NCBI GenBank assembly: GCA_043228905.1
Contig: JBHGNT010000007.1
Span: 8,494,001 to 8,558,000 of the forward strand
Origin: Azolla caroliniana
Taxonomy: Eukaryota > Polypodiophyta
DNA: 64,000 nt
Direction of reading: 5' to 3'
Shown here: positions 1 to 10,642 of the stretch, one piece after another
Position numbering within the stretch: position 1 is the first letter of the stretch
Layout of the letters: each line of letters begins with the position of its first letter
Translations under genes and position numbers: made by a program
The notes under the pieces: model-generated
Databases searched by the model: none
What the model saw: the letters and a program-made list of their open reading frames with translations, nothing else
What the model was told of the DNA's origin: nothing

Positions 1-94
1 ATTGTCATTGGTAATATTTCTTGTTGTGAAAAGAATATCGGAGTAGTATTATTTAATTTCCCTTAATTTCATAACTAGTAATTAAGTTTATCAA

Positions 95-176
95 GTCACT
101 TTGGCTGAGTGGTTAAGGTGTGTGCCTGCTAAGTACATGGGGTCTCCCTGCGAGAGTTTGAATCTCTCAGGTGACG
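95..176 (+). tRNA. tRNA-Ser(GCU), B-box variant
   Basis: The copy is 82 nt with acceptor GTCACTT/AGGTGAC, anticodon GCT in a CTGCTAA loop, and a long class II variable arm. The T-loop reads TTTGAAT instead of TTCGAAT, so the B-box has lost an invariant C. It may be poorly transcribed. Confidence 0.7.
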
Positions 177-377
177 ACTTCTTGCAATATTGTGTTTACA
201 TACATCCAAAGAGTTGAAGGGTTACATGTGATTGCTTCGAAAGATTCTTTGTCACTATTGTCATTGGTTGTATTTGTTGGTGTGAAAACAATATCGTGGT
301 GGTACTATTTAATTTCCCTAAACATTTAAACTTTCGATTTAATTTGTATAACTAGTTTTAAATTTAATTTTTGTTAA

Positions 378-451
378 GTCACTTTCGCCGAGTGGTTAAG
401 GTGTGTGCTTGCTAAGTACATGGGGTCTCCCCGTGATAGTTAGAATCTCTC
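378..451 (+). pseudogene. tRNA-Ser(GCU) cut by LTR insertion
   Basis: The first 74 nt of a tRNA-Ser copy are present (D-arm, GCT anticodon, variable arm, start of T-arm). It ends at CTCTC, directly against the LTR of element B. A short matching tRNA 3' remnant beginning CTCTT follows the right-hand LTR of element C at 57627, so the missing 3' end may lie there. Confidence 0.8.
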
Positions 452-908
452 TATTACCGATTAGGAACATGGTCTACGGTTAGTCCTTGGACCTAGACCT
501 CAAAGTGACTGTGTTGCAACGAATGGTATCGTCGTAGTGGGATACCTCCCGTATCCTAGTAGTGTATACTAGAGACGGTTACAACCGAACTCCTTAGATA
601 GTGGACTAGCAACCACACTGTTACTCACGCCTACACTCTTATGACTGTGCTACGCCATCGAAGGATCACAGACACACAGTAGATTAACCATAGGTACGGA
701 CAGAATCAGAGAAGATAGAACTCTATTAAAATACGCCTTTTACATACAAAATTACATGCTCCCTCTATCAGAGGTTTCCTGCCCTTTATATACCCAGGGT
801 CTTTTAGCCATTCACGCTTCCCGCGTGAACCGTTTACATGCGTTACAATATTACTCTATTCTATAGTACTGCGCTCTTGTCCGCCGGTTACTATTCCGGC
901 AGACAACA
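452..908 (-). mobile_element. 3' LTR of gypsy element B
   Basis: This 457-bp LTR is on the minus strand. It reads TGTTGTCTG... inward from 908, and its far end at 452 has decayed from TG..CA. It is homologous to the interrupted LTR of element C (51701-51903 plus 57367-57626). A TATA-like motif lies in the shared segment around 795. The left flank CTCTC lies in a tRNA-Ser gene. The stretch 909-1117 is noncoding sequence between the LTR and the 3' ORF. Confidence 0.8.
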
Positions 909-1117
909 CCTGGCACGCCTGTGGGACAGTGCCATGGCACCTTGGACCCACCCCTTTAATCTTCCTCCAAAATGGCCCTGATGTTTGGTTCTGCTACGGT
1001 GTCCGTGTCCGAGAATGGCGTAGCGCCCGTGAGACGTGTCGTTGTGTGGTTTCCCTGCTTGGTCGGGAGGGCTTCCCATGGTGTCATTGACTTCATGTAT
1101 GGGCGTTCCGGGTTCTG

Positions 1118-3117
1118 CTAGCTCTTGTTGGGTTGTTGGGGTTGGTTTAACCGTCCGCGGGCTTGCGGTAGGTCGCGGCTCTGTTTCGTTACGTCCTTCG
1201 TGATGTCGGTCGTAGTCGTACGCTTTGGAGAGTGGGGTTGGGGTTCCTCTTGGTCCAGAACGTCCTCCGTGATGTCGGCCGTAAGCGTATGCTCCGGTGG
1301 TTGGGGTTCCTCTTGGTCAACAGTTTCGTTGTCTGGTATTGCAGGGGGCTCCGCTCGCCGTTCCGTGCTGTTCACCGTAGTGGTAATTTCCAATGACATG
1401 GGCTTAGGTTCCTCTTGTTCGGCAGTATCCGGAATTGGTATCACGATGGATTCCACGTTTATTCGTGTGCTACCAGCTTGCGTGATCTGGTGAAATAGGT
1501 CCTCCTGACTTTCACCAAAATCATCCAGTAGCTGCGCGAGTTCCTCAGAATGTTGGTCCGCTAGCGTGTGATAGTCCTGCGCTAGGACCTCATGTACTGC
1601 TGCAATGCTTTCCTTATTGAGTTTGTAGAACTCTTGGCCATCTTTCCTTCGGTTCTCCCAGTCCACTTGGTACGTATGCAATTCCTCCGCTTATGTAGCC
1701 CACGCCATCCATCCTTTGTCTAGCGCCAATTTTAATTGCGTCATAAACCTCTCTCGATTCATTTGCAGAGGGATGCACACGTTGTCTGTTATGGCTTGGC
1801 AATGGTTGCGTGCTTCTTCTACGAATTTCTTGTTTACTAACCGCCGCCGCTTCATCATAAGTGCTCCTCATTCCTGCCCAGAGCTGAGATTCCTTCGAAT
1901 GTAGTTCTTCCAGTTTTCCCATTTCATTGTTTAGGCGGATTTCTAGCTAATGCCTCCTCTCCTGTTTTCCAACCAGTTGCTCGTCGAACCATGCTTTCTT
2001 CTTCTCCAATAAGGCACGGAGTCCCGGGATTGCCGCTTCCGATTTTTTCGCTTCCTCCCGTAATTTGGCATTTTCTTCTTTTGTTTGGGTGTGCTGTGCT
2101 GTCTCCGTTGCGAGTTTCTCTTCAAGGGTATTCACTGTCTTTCGGCCGTTGGCCCGGACGTCCTTTTCACTGTCCAAGGACTGGCGAAGTTCGGCGCGGA
2201 GAAGGTCAATCTCTAATTCCGCCAGTTGCACGACCCGTTTCGCTTTCGAGGCAATGGCAGTCTGAGCTTCAATTCCTTGCCTCAGGGCTTCGACGACGTT
2301 GGTTGTTGGTGGAGTTGCCTGTTGCGCCGTAGTTGCGTTATTTTCCAACTCCGTGATGCGTTCATTGGCCTTTTGTAGCTCGGCTTGGGTCAGTTTAACC
2401 TTTTTCCAGACATTTTTATTTTTAATCGCCATATCCTTGGCGCCCATACTGACCTTTGCCAGTTCCCTATGAATTTCGACAGGGGCCGCATTTAATGGGG
2501 GTAGTTCCATCCCCATTCCACGTATATCGGCGTTCCTTTGCCTGCCTACTCTGGCTAACTGATCCTCATCGTCGCTTTCCACCGTTTGTGTTAACACGCA
2601 CTCGATCATTTGGTGCTCCGCGTGCTCCTCGGCCATTCGTTGTGAGACTTTTATCTATTGCGTTTGCAAGAATTCCATGAGTTCAAAAGTGGTTCCGAAT
2701 TGTAATAGTGCACCGAACTCATGGGCCGTGTCCGGAATTTCCGGACACGCCAGGACCTCGCTTTCCGTTGTCAATACAGCTTTCCCCCACTGTGACTTGG
2801 CCATAATGATCGGCCGTGGTTCCCGGATTACTTCGAAGGTGGTGTTGCGCTCCGTAGCTACGGAGCTGTCGCCCACGGTCGTCGTCTCCGTGGCCGTGAG
2901 TGTGTCTTTAACTAACCCGCGCCTATCTTTCCTGTCTAGTCTCCGTCGTTTTGGCCTCGGGCTTTCGTGCTGTGGTTCGGCTTCCGGCTCTGGTGCCGCT
3001 TCCTTGGTGCGCTCAGCCTGCTCTACCTGTGTTGTTCGCGTGTTCGGCTGGGCGGGTTGGGGTTCATCCTCCCACTCTGTGGTGGCTAACTCCGCTAACA
3101 TTCGCTTCGTGGATCGA
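1118..3117 (-). pseudogene. Accessory 3' ORF of element B, C-terminal part
   Basis: This is the C-terminal two thirds of a large ORF lying between integrase and the 3' LTR. Going down the minus strand it has an acidic, proline-rich segment with a basic RPKRRRLDRK stretch (about 2960, NLS-like), then a long Glu/Lys/Ala-rich heptad-like region (2636-1947, predicted coiled coil), then a Glu/Pro-rich tail with repeated EEPQP motifs ending at 1118. Stops near 1923-1946 and 2637-2654 and a frameshift near 1614-1681 break it. The same protein is encoded in element C (44070-46352). The right end at 3117 is cut by LTR sequence of element A; about 600 bp relative to C is missing there. I do not recognise the family and assign no function. 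Confidence 0.65.
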
Positions 3118-3932
3118 GGGGCCTCTGACCGGAAGATATCAAATTCGTATGCTTATATTAAACAATTAATGGAAAATGAGAAAAGAAAAATTACAATCAA
3201 TCCCAAGATTGGGATTACAAAAGTTTTAGCTTATGGAGATTACTAGAATAATAGATTATAGAATAATAGATTAGAAGAAACTAAGATACGGATTCGATAG
3301 GAAAATTATATGGCTTATGTAGGGAAAATTAGAGTTTATGCCTTCCGAAAGGAAATTTAGGGTTCTTGGTTTCAATAAGATAAGGGAGCTTAGAAGGAAA
3401 AGAAAAATAATTAAGATAATACGGAGAGAGCCTAAGTGTAGGAAAAGAAAAATGGAATTTTATATGGAGTTCTCCCTTGATAATCTGCATGTCTAGTTTT
3501 TGTTGCATGGCTTCTACTTTTAGTTGCTTAGATTTTTCTTTTAGTTGCATCTATTTTTAGTTGCATGCCTTTTTCTTTTAGTTGCATGCGACCGTCCACA
3601 TGACCTTTACTTTAGTTTTCTTCACTTCACTTTAATTAACCACATGATCCTTTTATCTGTTTGGTTTGCGTCCAGCCTTGTCCGGTCGCCGGTTCCGTTC
3701 AGTCGCCGATTGCCGCCACCTCGCCGGCTCCGCCACCGGTTCCGGTTTGCTTATCGGCCGGTTTTTGGTTTTGCTTACCGGCCCAGTTCCGGTTTTGCTT
3801 ATCGGCCCGGTTCCGAATTGCTTACTGGCCTGGGTCCGAATTGCTTCCTGGCCGGTTCTGGTTTGCTTCCCGGCCGGTTTTCGGTTTTGCTTATCGGCCC
3901 GGTTCCGGTTTGCTTCCCGCCTGGTTGATACG
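3118..3932 (-). mobile_element. LTR fragment of element A family (extra copy)
   Basis: This segment is closely similar to 18268-19070, the 5' LTR of element A, and lacks both LTR termini. It holds the CCGGTTTGCTT-type minisatellite at about 3720-3925. About 36 bp of rearranged LTR-like sequence (3933-3968) joins it to the next LTR copy. This is a relic of a second LTR or of unequal recombination between LTRs. Confidence 0.65.
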
Positions 3933-3968
3933 TGAATGTTGAGAAAGAATTAACCGAAATGAGAAAGA

Positions 3969-5216
3969 TGTCGTGAAAATACGACGAGGATACGTGAACG
4001 TTGAGGCAAGACCCCGTGGTCTTTGACTAGAGGATATCAAATTTGTGTATTTATGTACTAAGAATTAACCGAAATGAGAAAGATTAACAAATTTCATTAA
4101 CAAGTAAAAAGAAAGATTACAATTAATCCCATGATTGGGATTACAAAAAGTTTGCTAATGGAGATGGCTAGAGTAATAGATTAGAAGAAATGAGATATGG
4201 ATTTAATTAGAATATTAGGGGTTTTAGCTTCAATTCGAAAATTAGGGTTTTTGAGTTGTATGGCTTTGATTAGGAAATTAGGGTTTTTGAGTTCTATGGC
4301 TTTTATTAGGAAATTAGGGTTTACTTGAGAGATAGCTTCCTTCCCCTCTCAAAGAGAATTATGAGTTTATGAGTGATTAGCCCTTAATTCACGGATTCTT
4401 CCTTTTTTTTTCTCTCCTTCCCTTGCATGCGTCCACATGGCGTTTGCTTTGGTTTTCTTCACTTTACTTTAGTTTGTTGCATGATCTCCATCTTTTTGTT
4501 GCACACCTTCCACATCACCTTTACTTTTTGCATGCACTCCAACTTTAGTTTGTTGCATGATCCAATCTTCTGTCCGTTCGCGTCCAACCTCATCCGGTAG
4601 CCGGTTCCGCCCGATCGCCGAATCCCTCGCCGGCCGGTTCCATTTTGCTTGCTGGCCGGTTCCGATTTTGCTTGCCGGCCGGTTCCGGTTTGCTTGCCAG
4701 TTCCGGTTCCGGTTTTGCTTACCAGCTAGTTTCCGGTTTCTAGTTTTGCTTACCAGCCAGTTTCCGGTTTCCGGTTTCCGATTTTGCATAGTGGCCACTT
4801 TCTGGATTTGCATACCGACCAGTTTCCAGATTCCGGTTTTGCTTACCGACCGGTTTCTGGTTTGCATACCTGCATACCAGCCAGTTTTTGGTTTTGCATA
4901 CCGGCCGGTTTCTGGATTTGCTTACCAGCCGGTTTCCGGATTTGCTTACCAGTCGATTTCCGGTTTTTGGGAACTTGGCCACCATCATCCATCAAGACAA
5001 AGTGGCCAAAGTGCTCTTAGCACAAATGAAAAATGAGAGAGCTCAAGGTGCTTATATAGTTAGGGTCTTAAGTTTCCTATCTATGTGGGATAGTTCTAAT
5101 TTCCCTATCTTCTCAAACTTCATTTTCACATAACTTGATATGTATTTCTCCATTTTGTATATAGTAAAATATGTTTTGAAGCTCTTGAGTACATCCATAT
5201 TTCTATAACAAGCTAC
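3969..5216 (-). mobile_element. 3' LTR of element A, left part
   Basis: The LTR ends ...TGACA on the minus strand (TGTCG at 3969 on plus). It is homologous to 18220-19413 and is interrupted at 5216 by chromovirus G1, resuming at 11093. It contains a CCGGTTTGCTTACC-type minisatellite (about 4617-4975), longer than in the 5' LTR copy. Many point differences from the 5' LTR suggest an old element or non-allelic LTR ends. Confidence 0.7.
5212..5216. repeat. Target site duplication GCTAC of G1 (left)
   Basis: GCTAC at 5212-5216 is repeated at 11088-11092, directly after the other LTR. The uninterrupted LTR copy at 19324-19328 has GCTAC once, which is the empty site. Confidence 0.9.
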
Positions 5217-5232
5217 TGTCATGATATGGCAA

Positions 5233-5286
5233 GACTCGAACCCATGACCTTATGGTATATGGGTCGAGCTCGTAACCATCACACCA
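5233..5286 (-). promoter_or_regulatory. Antisense tRNA-like A/B-box pair in G1 LTR
   Basis: On the minus strand TGGTGTGATGG (5286-5276) matches the Pol III A-box with one mismatch and GGGTTCGAGTC (5243-5233) matches the B-box. They are 32 nt apart. The same pair recurs in the G1 3' LTR (10659-10712) and at equivalent positions in G2 and G3. Whether it recruits TFIIIC is unknown. Confidence 0.5.
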
Positions 5287-5362
5287 TCTATTGTAATGCA
5301 TAGGATATTATTTGCATTTATGTTTTATTATAAGAAAGTAATGTATATTCCAGATTTCTCTG

Positions 5363-5380
5363 GAACATTCTAGAAGTTTC
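5363..5380 (+). promoter_or_regulatory. Heat-shock element in G1 U3
   Basis: GAACATTCTAGAAGTTTC has four alternating GAA/TTC units separated by exactly 2 nt, a perfect HSF-binding consensus. It lies 20 bp upstream of the TATA box at 5401. The motif is conserved in the 3' LTR (10789-10806). Confidence 0.65.
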
Positions 5381-5400
5381 AGGATTACTCCTGACAACAC

Positions 5401-5407
5401 TATAAAA
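5401..5407 (+). promoter_or_regulatory. TATA box of G1 LTR promoter
   Basis: TATAAAA lies in the LTR, about 34 bp before the self-primer candidate. The equivalent in the 3' LTR is at 10827-10833. Transcription should start near 5431. Confidence 0.7.
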
Positions 5408-5434
5408 GAAGGCACTAGACATTATGTTGAACCA

Positions 5435-5445
5435 AATTGGTTCAA
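5435..5445 (+). promoter_or_regulatory. Self-primer candidate in G1 R region
   Basis: AATTGGTTCAA is the exact reverse complement of TTGAACCAATT at 5666-5676, just after the 5' LTR. It lies at the expected transcript start, as in Tf1 self-priming. It also pairs locally with 5426-5435 (GTTGAACCAA) to make a 10-bp hairpin. Confidence 0.6.
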
Positions 5446-5663
5446 CGCAAGTGTTAAGCCTCTTAGCTGCTTTGTACTTATCTTTTCACATAATATATTA
5501 GCTTCTGTCATCATCTTTCTCTCTCTCTCTCATCCTCGCTATCTCTCTCTCTCCTCTTCTCACTTCCTCTCTCGGGAATCTCACGCAATCCCGTCTTCTT
5601 AGTACTAATAGTACTTCCCTTCTTAGTACTAATTCCATCTCTACTTTAGTACTATTCCTGACA

Positions 5664-5676
5664 GTTTGAACCAATT
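5664..5676 (+). promoter_or_regulatory. Primer-binding site of G1 (non-tRNA type)
   Basis: The sequence directly after the LTR is GTTTGAACCAATT. It does not begin with TGG, which a PBS for a tRNA CCA end would need. It is instead complementary to 5435-5445 in R. Confidence 0.6.
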
Positions 5677-5739
5677 TTTCTTCCTTTCCTCCTGCCTACT
5701 TGTCGTTCTCCCTCATCCTCCTACCCTTTTCCCTATACT

Positions 5740-6898
5740 ATGGCTACTGTTAGTGCCCAAGAATATCAATCCGTTTTCTCCGAGTTACAGTGCCTAAAAG
5801 AAAAGTTTGTTGCCCGGGAACAAGAAAACCAACGGTTGATAGGGTATCTGCAACAAATCGCTCTCGAAAAACAACAAACGCAACAACAACATGGGAAGTT
5901 AGCGTTACGGGTACAACAACTCGAAGCAGCGTTGCCACAACAAGGATCAAGTCCCCAAGGATTTCATAAAGAGCCCAAGATTGGACTTCCTGTGAAATTT
6001 GATGGAACACGATCGCAATTCCGGGGATTCCTTAATCAGGTACACTTAGTCATCCAGATGCATCCTTCCCGATATCCCACTGATGCATCTCGAGTCGGGC
6101 TAATAGGCACGTTACTTAGCGGCTCAGCCTTGGCATGGTTCGCTCCACTTCTAGAAAAACAATCACCCTTGCTTAATACCTTTGAAGATTTTATTGGTGA
6201 GTTTAAAGCCTACTTTGGAGATACCGACAACATGAGGACGACGATCAACAAGATCCGAAGATTGCGTCAAGGCGATCATCCAGCCTCGGCCTACGCGGCA
6301 GATTTCCGTCTACTCGCCTCAGATATCCCCTGGGATGATTAGGCCCTCATGGAGCAGTTTCGCTACGGCTTGCGCAACGATGTCAAAGACTTGCTTTTAA
6401 CCTTCCCCGAGGAACCAAAGTCTCTTATGGAGGCAATAAGTCGAGCGGTCCGATGCGACAGCCGCCTTTTCGAACGACGTTCGAAATGTTAGTTACAAAT
6501 ACCATGCTCTCGGCCGGAACCCACATACGCCTCAGTCACGGCTTAAACCGTTTGCATGCGATGTACCTAAAGCCAATATTCCGACACCGATGGAGATCGA
6601 CACCATGCGTCGACGCGGCCCGTTATCGGAAGAACAAAAGCAACGACGACGTGCCAATCGATTATGTCTTTATTGCGGTGGACCAGGGCATATCGCCATC
6701 AATTGTCCCCATAGGCCAAGAAGACAGGTAAATCAAATTGTCGCCTGTACTAAACCCGAGTCAATTATTCCCTTCGAAGTGTTTGATAGTATTAATAGTA
6801 CTAATAGAGTGTCAGATAGTATTCATAGTACTAATAGCCCAAGTATCTCAAATAAATTTGAAATCCTTAGTCAATTAGATGAAGAGTTAAACGATTGA
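5740..6898 (+). pseudogene. gag: G1 gag
   Basis: Gag starts at the ATG at 5740, with a coiled-coil N-terminus (residues about 5-70, Gln-rich) followed by a retrotransposon capsid domain (FDGTRSQFRGFLNQVHL, ALAWFAPLLE). A TAG at 6340-6342 and a frameshift before about 6590 break it. The C-terminal part keeps a CCHC zinc knuckle (CLYCGGPGHIAINC, about 6666-6707). It ends TGA at 6896-6898. The intact G2 homologue is 387 aa. Gag forms the virus-like particle and packages the RNA. Confidence 0.8.
6886..6892 (+). promoter_or_regulatory. Candidate -1 frameshift heptamer GTTAAAC
   Basis: In the gag frame this reads G TTA AAC, followed by GAT TGA. Pol continues in the -1 frame with no gap. G3 has the same heptamer at the same place and G2 has GTCAAAC. 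GUUAAAC is a known arterivirus slip site; use here is inferred. Confidence 0.4.
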
Positions 6899-9800
6899 GT
6901 CCAGCCAAAATAGGAGCCGTTTGGTTGGACAGCAGCCCTAGATCTGTACAGCCCATTAGTGGTTCCATTCTTTCTAAGCAAGTTAGCAATGTGTTCCTAG
7001 CCCAAGTCATTGTTAGTACTAAAAGTACTCCTCCAGTACCCGTCCTAGCAATTTTAGATTCCGGAGCTAATTCCTGTTTCATGGATCGAAATTTTGCCCA
7101 AGCTTCTCAGATATCCTTAAGAAAACTTCCTTGTCCCGCATCTGTAGTAGTCATTGATGGTCGTCCCATTGCTTCCGGGAATATTGTAGAAGAATCAGAA
7201 CCCATTAAAGTTGTCCTAGGTAGTTTTGTGTGTGTAATATCATTTAATATAATTAGTAGTCCAGAGCATCCCATTGTCCTAGGATTAGCTTGGTTTGAAT
7301 TACATAATCCAGCCATAGATTGGAGAACAAGAGAAGTCCGATACCGACCACCCCAAGAATCTACTCACCGAGTTTCGACCATTTCACTCCATCAATTACG
7401 CGAAGAAGGACACAAGGAGGCAATGTTCCTATTTGCAATATCAGTACATCCTTCCAACACTATTAAGAAGGACTCCTCAGTACAACTTCCGGCAAAATAT
7501 CATCCTTATGCCGATGTATTTGACAAGGTAAAAGCCGGTACCCTTCCTCATCACCGTCCCTATGACTGTCCCATCGATTTACAACCAGGAACCGAGCCAC
7601 CATGGGGACCAATTTACAACTTTTCACCCACCGAGTTAGAAGTCCTTCCAGCCTACATAGAGGAGAACTTGGCAAGCGGGTTCATCCGTCATTCGAAATC
7701 TCCGGCCGGTGCACCCATCTTCTTTGTCAAGAAGAAAGATGGCTCACTTCGTCTCGTCGTTGATTACCGCGGATTGAATAAGGTCACCATCCAGAATAGG
7801 TATGCACTTCCTCTTATATCAAGTCTTTTGGAGCGAGTTAATGGTGCCAAGTTTTTTACCAAAATCGATCTACGAGGAGCGTATAACCTGGTGCGGATCC
7901 CACCGGGAGATGAATGGAAGACCGCCTTTCGCACGCGATATGGCCATTTCAAGTATACTGTTATGCTGTTCGGCTTAACCAATGCACCCGCAGTCTTCCA
8001 ACACATGGCAAATGATATATTCAGAGACCTCTTGGATATCTGTTTGATCATCTATCTGGATGATCTATTGATTTATTTGAAGACCCAGCAAGAGCACGAT
8101 TCTCATGTACTATTAGTACTAAAACGACTCTGCGAGAATGGTCTTTATGCCAAGCTAGAAAAATGTAGCTTTGACTGCAAGCAAGTGGAATTTCTAGGCT
8201 ACGTCATCTCCTCAAAGGGCATCGCCATGGATTCAGCTAAAGTCCAAACTGTACTAGAGTGGCAAATTCCACGGTCAGTACGAGATGTACAATGTTTTCT
8301 AGGTTTTGCTAACTTCTACCGTAAGTTTATACAGGATTACTCGAAGATTATTTTACCCCTCACACAACTTACGAAGAAGGGCCAAGAATTTCTTTGGTCC
8401 ATTGAAGCAGATATGGCTTTTCGACATCTTAAGAAAGCCTTTACATCAGCACCGATTCCAGCTCATGTGGATACCAGCAAACCATTCATCATGGAGGCCG
8501 ACGCTTCAGATTTCGCTCTCGGTAGCATCCTTTCTCAACAAGGAGATAAAGAAGAGTTGCATCAGGCGGCTCTCCATTCGTGCAAATTCGATGTCGCGGA
8601 AATCAACTACGAAATACATGACAAGGAGTTATTAGCCATCGTGGATTCATTTGTGCAATGGCGGCATTTCTTAGAGGGCTCTCCACATCAGGTCATTGTC
8701 TTTAGTGATCATAAAAATCTTGCTTATTTCCAGAACGCTCGTGTATTAAATCGACGGCAAGCTCGGTGGGCACAATTCCTCACGCATTTCGACTTCAAAA
8801 TCACATATCGACCGGGGAAGCAGCAAGGAAAAGCAGATGCACTATCACAACGTTCGTATCTTACACCTCGTCCTGGTGATCCAACATTTGATAATCAAAA
8901 GCAAGTAATCTTGGGACCAACACGATTGCACACGACACAGATTTTTCACATCCCGATGGATTCACGGATTACCGATGACATACATGCAAACTTGAAGACA
9001 GATAGCTTTGCTCAAGACATCTTGGCGCACATTGATACTTCTCGGGCATCCTGTTCTCAGTCTCAACAACCAGGTATTGACTACCGACAATTCGAATATC
9101 ATGATGGATTGTTATTCTGTAAAAAGCGCGTATATGTCCCCGATTGCTCCTGTCGCCTTCAAATCGTTCAGCATTGGCACGACACCCATACAGCGGGACA
9201 TTTCGGTAAAACTAAGACGTTGGAGCTAGTGCAGTGATCTTTTTGGTGGCCCCACATGCGCCGTTTTGTTGACGACTACGTTCGGACCTGTGATGCTTGT
9301 TGCCGAGCAAAGATGCCACGACACCATCCATATGGCTTGTTGGAACCCTTACCGATTCCAAGTAAGCCGTGGCAGTCTATTTGTCTTGATTTTATCACAG
9401 ATCTGCCGGTCTCGTAGGGGTTCGATGCTATCTTAACCGTCGTCGATCGATATACGAAGATGGCACATTTCGTTCCGTGTACTAAGGCCATCACTAGCGA
9501 GGAAACTGCCGCCCTAGTCATGCGTGAGGTATTTCGGCATCATGGCCTCCCAGACAGTATCATCAGTGACCGAGGACCGCAATTTGTCTCCAAATTTTGG
9601 CAGCATCTCTTCAAGATGCTCAAGGTCTCTTGCAACCGCTCCTCCGGCTACCATCCTCAGACCGATGGGCAGGCGGAACGAACAAACCAAACGTTGGAGC
9701 AATATATCCGGTGTTTCCTAAGTTATCAGCAGAACGATTGGGCCGAGATTCTCCACTATGCGGAGTTTGCGTATAATAATGTTGTTCACTCCTCGATTCG

Positions 9801-10631
9801 AGTCTCCGCATTCTACGCTTATACCAGTTCTCATCCTCGTTGGTCGGTGATCGACACCCCGGAACTACATTCCAATCCTCGTGCCGGGAATCATTTGGAG
9901 AGACTATGCAAGTTCCAGACAGATCTCTCGACTCATCTTTGTCATGTTCAACAGACACAGAAGACTTACGCGGATCGTCATCGGCTTCCCTCCTGTTTTG
10001 CCATCGGAGATCGAGTATGGCTCTTACGTCGTCACATCAAGACTACTCGACCGTGCGACAAGTTGGATTATCGACGACTCGGTCCTTTCCGTATTATGGG
10101 TAAGGTTAATGATGTCACATTCCGCCTTGATCTCCCTCCACAGCTTCAGATACATCTAGTTTTCTATTGTTCTCTTCTTGAACCTTATAAAGCAAACACC
10201 ATTCCCGATCGTGTTACACCACCGCCACCCCCGCTCGAGTTGGACGCCGGCCCGGAGTATGAATTTGCTGCCATCCTCGATTCCAAACTTATTCGCAACA
10301 AACTTTATTATTTGGTCGATTGGCTTGGTTATAGTCCGAGCTTCTTGAACCTTATAAAGCAAACACCATTCCCGATCGTGTTACACCACCGCCGCCCCCG
10401 CTCGAGTTGGACGCCGACCCGGAGTATGAAGTTGCTACCATCCTCGATTCCAAACTTATTCGCAACAAACTTTATTATTTGGTCGATTGGCTTGGTTATA
10501 GTTCGAGCGAACGCACTTGGGAACCCGTCGAGCATGTTGTCAATGCTCAGGATCTGCTTGCTGATTTCCATCGAAAGTATCCGGACAAACCCGGTCCGCA
10601 ATCAACACCGACTCATTCCACTCGTCTTTAA
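6895..10631 (+). pseudogene. pol: G1 pol (PR-RT-RH-IN-chromodomain)
   Basis: Pol lies in the -1 frame relative to gag and overlaps the gag stop. It is open from 6895 to 9237 (780 codons), with aspartic protease (ILDSGANSCFMD, about 7050-7085), reverse transcriptase (VDYRGLNKVT; catalytic YLDDLLIY at about 8052-8075) and RNase H (EADASDFALGSILS, about 8494-8535). A TGA at 9235-9237 and a TAG at about 9415 break the integrase. The integrase keeps the zinc-binding C pair, D residues in DRYTK and SDRGPQF, and E in AERTNQTLEQ. A 167-bp tandem duplication (10174-10340/10341-10507) doubles the start of the chromodomain. The second copy restores a readable YYLVDWLGY...TWEP chromodomain. Confidence 0.85.
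10174..10507 (+). repeat. 167-bp tandem duplication in G1 chromodomain region
   Basis: The segment starting CTTCTTGAACCTTATAAAGC at 10174 recurs at 10341. The offset of 167 is not divisible by 3, so the frame shifts. The copies differ at only a few positions. Confidence 0.85.
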
Positions 10632-10642
10632 GGGGGAGATAG

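Larger units (their letters stand above)
1..451 (+). repeat. tRNA-Ser satellite array, left block
   Basis: This block has the same structure as the large central array: satellite-type spacer (motifs TAGTACTATTTAATTTCCC and TACATCCAAAGA) around two tRNA-Ser(GCU) copies at 95-176 and 378-451. The second copy stops abruptly at 451, where the LTR of element B begins. The block continues off the left edge of the window. Confidence 0.85.
5217..5663 (+). repeat. 5' LTR of G1
   Basis: U3 contains an antisense tRNA-like module (5233-5286), a perfect heat-shock element (5363-5380) and a TATA box (5401-5407). The presumed R region starts around 5431 and includes the self-primer candidate (5435-5445). 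The distal part is a CT-rich tract with repeated TAGTACTA motifs. Confidence 0.9.

Noticed and set aside
2677-3246. Plus-strand 189-codon ORF
   Set aside because: A shadow of the minus-strand accessory ORF of element B that also runs across the joint into an LTR.
3545-5133. Several long overlapping ORFs on both strands
   Set aside because: They are produced by the CCGGTTTGCTT minisatellite in element A LTRs; low complexity and no start or coding context.
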